This document shows, one piece after another, positions 40,926 to 45,499 of a DNA stretch of 45,499 bases (position 1 is the stretch's first letter; each line of letters opens with the position of its first letter). The translations under genes were made by a program, and so were the position numbers. The stretch covers positions 1-45,499 of the forward strand of contig JANQHJ010000023.1 of assembly GCA_028282745.1 (NCBI GenBank). The letters run 5' to 3'. The notes below the pieces were generated by a model, which worked only from the letters and a program-made list of their open reading frames with translations, searched no databases and was not told where the DNA came from. This stretch comes from Sedimentisphaerales bacterium (lineage in GTDB: Bacteria; Planctomycetota; Phycisphaerae; Sedimentisphaerales; Anaerobacaceae).

Positions 40926-42698
40926 TTATTCGTATCCAATGAGTTTGCGTAGTTCTTTGATATGATTTTTATAAACACCTCGAGGACTGGTGTTGTATTT
41001 TTTGCAAAGACTCGCCGCATAACCTGTCGCGATACCCATCTGGCCGGTTGTATTCATCACACGCGGACCGCCAAGCCCTATATGTGAACAGCTAAAGCAA
41101 CGGCCTGCCATCATCATATTCTCAACATCCTTTGAATACAGACAACGGAAAGGAATGTAATATTTCTCTGTTTTCTTAAACAGTGCCTCTGAAAGAAAAT
41201 CGTATTTCGAATCCTTAAGTTTCCGTTGGTAATGCACATCAATCTCACGAATTTCCTCTGCAACAGCATCCGGGAATTGACGGCTTTCGACCATATCATT
41301 CATAGTATAGATATAATCGCCCATCAGTCGGCGCGACTCACGTTTACCCAGAAGATAGCCAACCCAACCAAGCTCAACATTAGCATTTCCTGGTTTCTTT
41401 TTAGCATTAGCAAAGCTCCCATATATTGCGCGTAACATATGATCCCTTATATCTTCGGCGTCGTTGATCTGATGTTTGCTATTGTCCGAATACTCCCAGA
41501 ACCATCTGCCTTTCAGGGCCGACATATCTTTTGCTACATCCATTGCCCAGGGCACAGCAGGAAAATCGACCTTTTTCTCACTTTTACGTGAATACCAAAG
41601 GATCGAAGACCCCATAACTCGGTTGTCAGGCTTTTTTGGCGACCATAGATCGCCAAACTCATCCCACCCTTCAGAGAATTCATCCCGGCTTTCTCTGCCA
41701 TATCGATATTCAGTTTCCGCCCAATAACCGATCCATCCGTCACCGGTACAGTCAATAAAAATCGGCGCACTGAACCGTCTTTGTTCACCACTTTTGACAT
41801 GCCTCGCATTTACACTTTCGATACGATTGTCACTTGTTTTGACTCCATATGCTCGCCAGTTAAAAAAAAGTTTGATATTATCTTTATTTTTGAAAGCAGC
41901 TTGGCGCTTGAGGTTATCATCTATCGCCTTAGCTGAGCCATTAGGCCAGTGCCTGGTATTGATCATCTTTAGTATTTTTTCAGATTTCCCGGTAATACCA
42001 AGAGTATGCACACGAATTTCCTCACTTGCATTACCTCCGAGTACAGGCCTGTCGTGAATCAGTGCTACATTTAATCCCTGCTCCGCCGCCGCTAATGCTG
42101 CACCACAACCTGCAATACCACCGCCGACAATAACAACATCAAAGTTCTCCACGATTTCAGGCGCCTTAGAGGAGCCTGTGAGCTTATCTCGCCACTTATT
42201 CATTTCCTCCAACTCATCCGGCGGAACAAAAGATTGATCCTTAGTGAAAAACAAACAGTCACATCGCCCATCAAATCCTGTCAAATCCCTTAGTTCAATG
42301 ACTACCTGCTTTTTGCTGATCTCAACTGTACCGCCTTTTTGCCAGCCCCATCCAGACTCTGTCCCGAAAATAGTCTCGACTTCTTTTTTGTTAACGATAA
42401 CCTTAAACCGTCCTGGCGCATCCCAATTACCTGGAATCCAATTCTTTGTGCGGACCCAGAGAGTGTATGTACCAATTGAATCAAAGGTAACTGTTGTCTT
42501 TGCGTTGTTAACGGGCACTCCTATCCCATGAGCTAATAGATAAGGAGATCCCATTTGATCCATGAACTGCTGGTCAAGTTTCCAGCCCCCGTGGTTTTTA
42601 AATCCTTCTGCCTCGACTAAAAGTTCTTCGCTACAGCCGGAACAAGCGAGCGCAGCGATCACTATAGCCAAGGCAACAACCCCGCTCATGCACCTCAT
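40926..42698 (-). CDS. Exported FAD-dependent oxidoreductase lipoprotein with N-terminal CBM-like domain
   Basis: I start at ATG 42698 (AAGGG seven bases upstream), which gives a lipoprotein signal (MRCMSGVVALAIVIAALACSGC) and removes the overlap implied by the earlier start at 42740. About 590 residues. Residues about 27-151 form a beta-sandwich (LLVEAEGFKNHGGW, TYTLWVRTKNW) of the kind fused to planctomycete FAD oxidoreductases. The FAD domain then begins with DVVIVGGGIAGCGAAL (GxGxxG at about 192-197) and continues with PVLGGNASEEIR, an FAD_oxidored (PF12831-like) signature, and later CFSCSHIGLGGPRVMNTTGQ. The substrate is unknown; relatives are sometimes labelled xanthan-lyase-like. It is 25 bases downstream of the GH35 gene and in the same operon, suggesting joint action on a polysaccharide outside the cytosol. 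Confidence 0.85.
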   Translation of the reverse strand: MRCMSGVVALAIVIAALACSGCSEELLVEAEGFKNHGGWKLDQQFMDQMGSPYLLAHGIGVPVNNAKTTVTFDSIGTYTLWVRTKNWIPGNWDAPGRFKVIVNKKEVETIFGTESGWGWQKGGTVEISKKQVVIELRDLTGFDGRCDCLFFTKDQSFVPPDELEEMNKWRDKLTGSSKAPEIVENFDVVIVGGGIAGCGAALAAAEQGLNVALIHDRPVLGGNASEEIRVHTLGITGKSEKILKMINTRHWPNGSAKAIDDNLKRQAAFKNKDNIKLFFNWRAYGVKTSDNRIESVNARHVKSGEQRRFSAPIFIDCTGDGWIGYWAETEYRYGRESRDEFSEGWDEFGDLWSPKKPDNRVMGSSILWYSRKSEKKVDFPAVPWAMDVAKDMSALKGRWFWEYSDNSKHQINDAEDIRDHMLRAIYGSFANAKKKPGNANVELGWVGYLLGKRESRRLMGDYIYTMNDMVESRQFPDAVAEEIREIDVHYQRKLKDSKYDFLSEALFKKTEKYYIPFRCLYSKDVENMMMAGRCFSCSHIGLGGPRVMNTTGQMGIATGYAASLCKKYNTSPRGVYKNHIKELRKLIGYE

Positions 42699-42723
42699 AA
42701 CAAAACCCTTAACTAATAGAGTG

Positions 42724-45156
42724 TTATTCTTCAAAGGCATCTATTCTTGCGTATATCTTATAATCCTTAACCCTGCCGCTTCTATTATTAGCTCTCGGCA
42801 GATAAAGGAGAGCAGATACCTTTTCCTTCTTGCCTAAATCGATAACGACCTGATGTGGATGCTCAGGCTGTGCGTCCTGCCACTGGGTATGCCAGAAAGT
42901 TGTCGGCTGATTATCAATAATATTATCAGCACCGCCCGGTTCGCCTTTGAGTTCTTCACTGTCAGCATAAGCGATCTTCCAAGAACCACGGTCGATTTTT
43001 TTGCCCTTGTCGTCAAGCATGTGAATTTCGGCAATAGCAGTAAAGTTGCTCCATACTATTGAGGTCAAAGCCTCGACAGCAACATAGCGGGCCTCGACCA
43101 CCTTGCCGAAATCTACTTTCTGTTCGGCATCACCTTCGGCAAACGCGCCGCTTGCAACAATATCTTTGGGATTAAATTTCAAAGTCTGTCCCGGCCTTCT
43201 ATGATATTTAACGGTAGCCAATTTATTCAATTCAAAAACCGGCTCCTTAACACCGGAGACCGTATAATGCTTACGCGGGTCTATATCGAGAACTATAATC
43301 TCGTTGCCGGTCTCTTTCATCCAGCAGCCCGGCAGGAACAAGGTCTGCTGCGGCCCGATCTCCCAATAACGACCAAGGTTATAGCCGTTCACCCAGACCA
43401 TACCCTTGCCCCAGCCACGCATATCAAGGAATGTATCAGCCGGTTTCTTGACATCGAACTTTGCGCGATAGAAATGGGGCCCTTTGATATAAGGATCGAT
43501 CTTGCCAAACTTCAAACCGCCAAGATCATCAAGCGGATACGGCAGAATGATCCAGTCTGTCAAGACCTCGCCGTTCAATGTCACCTTGCCGAAGATACCC
43601 TTGCGGTCTTCCATAAGCTTTCTTGAGAAATTCAAATGCCCCATGTTCTCAACGAATATAATAACTTTATTGTTGCCTTCAGGGATGCTAACCTCAACTT
43701 CATTCTCATTATGTCTGCGATCGAGCGTTGCAACCTTCAAGCCGTTGATAATGATAAAAACCCTATCGTGCAGATTCTCAAATTTCAATAAACCTTTCTT
43801 CGGCCCCTTGACAGTGGTCATATAAGTAGCAAAGCCCTGCCCTTGGCCGTAGGCCTCCATATAGAGCGGCTCATCGCTCTCAATGGGTTTGGGATTCAGG
43901 CTGAACATAGATGCCTGCTCTGTGAATTTTATTTCCGGTAAATCAATCGTTGGCACTTGCTCCGGTAGAGGCGGCAGTACCGTACCCTCCGGCAAACGTT
44001 TTGTGATAACATCTTTAAATATATAGAATTTATCAGCAGGCCTGCCTATCTCATCGAGATTTGCCGAGTAGTCATAGCTCGTTGTGTCACAGCTATACTT
44101 GCCCGACCAGTTAGCCCCGGAAGTAAAACCGAAGTTCGTTCCACCGAAGAACATATACATATTAAAGGATATATTATTCTTTAGCATGTAATCGATCATT
44201 TTGGCTTTGGCTTTGGCATCGGTTGTATGGTGCTGGGTTCCCCAATGGTCAAACCAGCCTGTCCAGAACTCTCCCGACATCCTCGGCAAGTCCGGATAGA
44301 ACTTATTGAACTGCTTAAAGGCATGCTGAGGATTATCGCCGAAATTCATCGTACTTACTACGCCGTCGAGATGCCCATTCTGAATAGTATCGTCTCCCGG
44401 CCAGTCGCACCTTATCAGCATCGCATCGTCAAAGCCCACTGACACTATAATGTCTTTTACTCCCTGGTAATATTTTTTATCGTAACCAAATACCGCATAC
44501 TCATTTTCAACCTGAATCATAATGATGGGTCCGCCGTTCCTGGCAAGCAGAGGTTTAAGCTCTTTACTAACAGCTTGCATATAACGCTCGACAGCATTCA
44601 TGAATACCGGATCACTCGTCCTAACTTTTGTATCGGGATCTTCCAGTAACCATGCCGGCAGTCCGCCAAAATCCCACTCTGCACAGACATAAGGGCCCGG
44701 CCTAACGATAACCCATAGCCCCTCTTCCTGTGCCACTTTACAGAACTCAGCTATATCAAGATTCCCGGAGAAATTGAACTGCCCCGGCTTTTTCTCATGC
44801 GCGTTCCAGAAAACATAAGTGCTTATAGTATTTAGTCCCATCGCCCTGGCCTTTTTCATCCTGTCACGCCAGTAAGCTCTTGGAACCCTTGGGTAATGGA
44901 TCGAGCCTGAAATCAAAACAGCAGGCTTGCCGTCAAAAGTGAAATATCTATCCTTTATACCGAACTCTGGCTGCTTTTGGCCGGTTGCATTAGGCAACGG
45001 AGGTATCCCGACTATCCTGCCGTCCGAAACAGGCTTTTCTACTTTCGCTTTTACAGTTTCCACCTTTGGATTCGGTTGCTCCGTGTTACTCTGGCAGGAA
45101 GAAAAAAGGGAAATTGACAGACACAACACCAAGAGAGTTGATACTTGCTTCAACAT
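42724..45156 (-). CDS. GH35 beta-galactosidase lipoprotein
   Basis: Start ATG 45156 has GGAGG four bases upstream and opens a lipoprotein signal (MLKQVSTLLVLCLSISLFSSC, lipidated Cys 21); the TTG at 45180 is less likely. About 810 residues. The GH35 catalytic barrel begins near residue 65 (AVLISGSIHYPRVP) and carries the family signature GGLPAWLL (about 164-171). The acid/base Glu lies in IQVENEY (about E219) and the nucleophile Glu in MSGEFWTGWFDHWG (about E296), both intact. Beta-sandwich domains follow, with MRGWGKGMVWVNGYNLGRYW. The C-terminus carries a discoidin-like segment ending RVKDYKIYARID, an ending I recall from Bacteroidetes GH35 enzymes, so it is not obviously truncated. It removes terminal beta-galactose from glycans at the cell surface. 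Confidence 0.94.
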   Translation of the reverse strand: MLKQVSTLLVLCLSISLFSSCQSNTEQPNPKVETVKAKVEKPVSDGRIVGIPPLPNATGQKQPEFGIKDRYFTFDGKPAVLISGSIHYPRVPRAYWRDRMKKARAMGLNTISTYVFWNAHEKKPGQFNFSGNLDIAEFCKVAQEEGLWVIVRPGPYVCAEWDFGGLPAWLLEDPDTKVRTSDPVFMNAVERYMQAVSKELKPLLARNGGPIIMIQVENEYAVFGYDKKYYQGVKDIIVSVGFDDAMLIRCDWPGDDTIQNGHLDGVVSTMNFGDNPQHAFKQFNKFYPDLPRMSGEFWTGWFDHWGTQHHTTDAKAKAKMIDYMLKNNISFNMYMFFGGTNFGFTSGANWSGKYSCDTTSYDYSANLDEIGRPADKFYIFKDVITKRLPEGTVLPPLPEQVPTIDLPEIKFTEQASMFSLNPKPIESDEPLYMEAYGQGQGFATYMTTVKGPKKGLLKFENLHDRVFIIINGLKVATLDRRHNENEVEVSIPEGNNKVIIFVENMGHLNFSRKLMEDRKGIFGKVTLNGEVLTDWIILPYPLDDLGGLKFGKIDPYIKGPHFYRAKFDVKKPADTFLDMRGWGKGMVWVNGYNLGRYWEIGPQQTLFLPGCWMKETGNEIIVLDIDPRKHYTVSGVKEPVFELNKLATVKYHRRPGQTLKFNPKDIVASGAFAEGDAEQKVDFGKVVEARYVAVEALTSIVWSNFTAIAEIHMLDDKGKKIDRGSWKIAYADSEELKGEPGGADNIIDNQPTTFWHTQWQDAQPEHPHQVVIDLGKKEKVSALLYLPRANNRSGRVKDYKIYARIDAFEE

Positions 45157-45420
45157 AAAGCCTCCATTGTTCTTTGACAAAAAGATACACTGTAATTCTA
45201 CCCGTTAAAAAACATACAATGAGACTAACTAATAATATATAATAAAAAGAAGACAAATGCCGGTTTTGACTATTAAAAAAGTTCTTTTTATTCATTAAGT
45301 TAGAGACTCTGAATTATTCAGCCCCGCATAATATACTGCGAATTACACAACTTTTACAGAACAATCATCTTTTTTTTAATGCAGATTTTACAACAAAAAC
45401 TAGAAGCCATCCCAAAACAT
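45157..45420. other. Upstream region of the GH35 gene
   Basis: Holds the GGAGG ribosome site of the GH35 gene and AT-rich sequence that probably includes its promoter, which I could not resolve. No gene is convincing here. Confidence 0.5.
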
Positions 45421-45499
45421 GGTTCGTTACGAAATTGTGCGAAAAGTTCGAGGGCAAGGCTGGAGGCGAAAAAGGCTCGCAAGCGTATTGAAATACGTT
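45421..45499. repeat. Repeat-like sequence running off the window edge
   Basis: A GC-richer stretch with repeated GCGAAAA words and a perfect short palindrome CGTATT-GA-AATACG at 45484-45497. It resembles, from memory, a dispersed sequence seen in planctomycete and deltaproteobacterial genomes. Only one end is visible, so its nature is uncertain. Confidence 0.35.

Noticed and set aside
42724-45156. Apparent truncation of the GH35 discoidin-like C-terminus
   Set aside because: As far as I recall, related GH35 enzymes end with the same kind of KDYK-type segment, so the ending looks natural.
45379-45499. Open frame running to the right edge (MQILQQKLEAIPKHG...)
   Set aside because: No ribosome site, and it lies mostly within repeat-like DNA; too short to judge.

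Overview
The window looks like a chromosomal segment of a planctomycete, most likely a Phycisphaerae/Sedimentisphaerales-type marine or anaerobic heterotroph. This is inferred from protein style; no marker gene is present. The clues are large secreted LamG/Ig/metallophosphatase proteins with short dockerin-like C-terminal tails (D-C-x-V-D-x-Y-D-L-x-x-L-A-x-N-W), a PEP-CTERM protein, a planctomycete-style prepilin, an exported FAD-oxidoreductase lipoprotein beside a GH35 beta-galactosidase, and an outer-membrane beta-barrel ending in Phe, which implies a diderm envelope. The DNA is moderately AT-rich throughout and no island boundary is obvious.

Layout. (1) 1-8213: four secreted proteins built from shared modules. 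Three lie on the minus strand (one cut by the window edge) and one, a 1051-residue protein, lies divergently on the plus strand and combines the modules of its two neighbours. (2) 8231-13262: tadA, with a promoter that suggests a leaderless mRNA, converges on a minus-strand run of a small membrane protein, lgt, an ABC-2 ATPase/permease pair, a lipoprotein and a parvulin PPIase. A tRNA-Ser(GGA) follows. (3) 13621-19813: a methyltransferase, then a MarR-controlled envelope export operon (MarR, HAE3/MMPL-type RND pump, LolA-like protein, beta-barrel, 53-residue membrane peptide) with two candidate MarR operators. (4) 20083-34361: a tight minus-strand run made of a prepilin, an anchored protein, a degenerate tandem aspartic-protease-fold/TPR protein, a membrane protein, MoxR ATPase, DUF58, a BatA-like protein with a broken MIDAS, a 1766-residue double-vWA/TPR protein, a TPR protein with a four-Cys tail, and a NapH-like polyferredoxin with an HMA-like C-terminus. 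(5) 34396-39165: three secreted proteins (dockerin-like, HAF-repeat, PEP-CTERM). (6) 39301-40485: a DtxR/IdeR-type regulator with a clear promoter whose spacer holds a candidate operator, divergent from a 56-residue 2[4Fe-4S] ferredoxin; a second copy of the operator lies between them. (7) 40735-45499: non-coding repeats, then a GH35 beta-galactosidase plus FAD-oxidoreductase lipoprotein pair, and a repeat-like sequence at the right edge.

How the genes may work together. Region 4 is the best candidate for an undescribed system. It is an expanded MoxR-vWA (Bat-type) cluster whose catalytic-looking parts are partly degenerate and whose last two genes are cysteine- and Fe-S-rich membrane or exported proteins. 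A role in maturing or protecting an envelope redox complex is plausible but inferred. Region 3 fits inner-to-outer-membrane lipid or hydrophobic-compound transport under MarR control. Regions 1, 5 and 7 fit extracellular polymer use and surface display.
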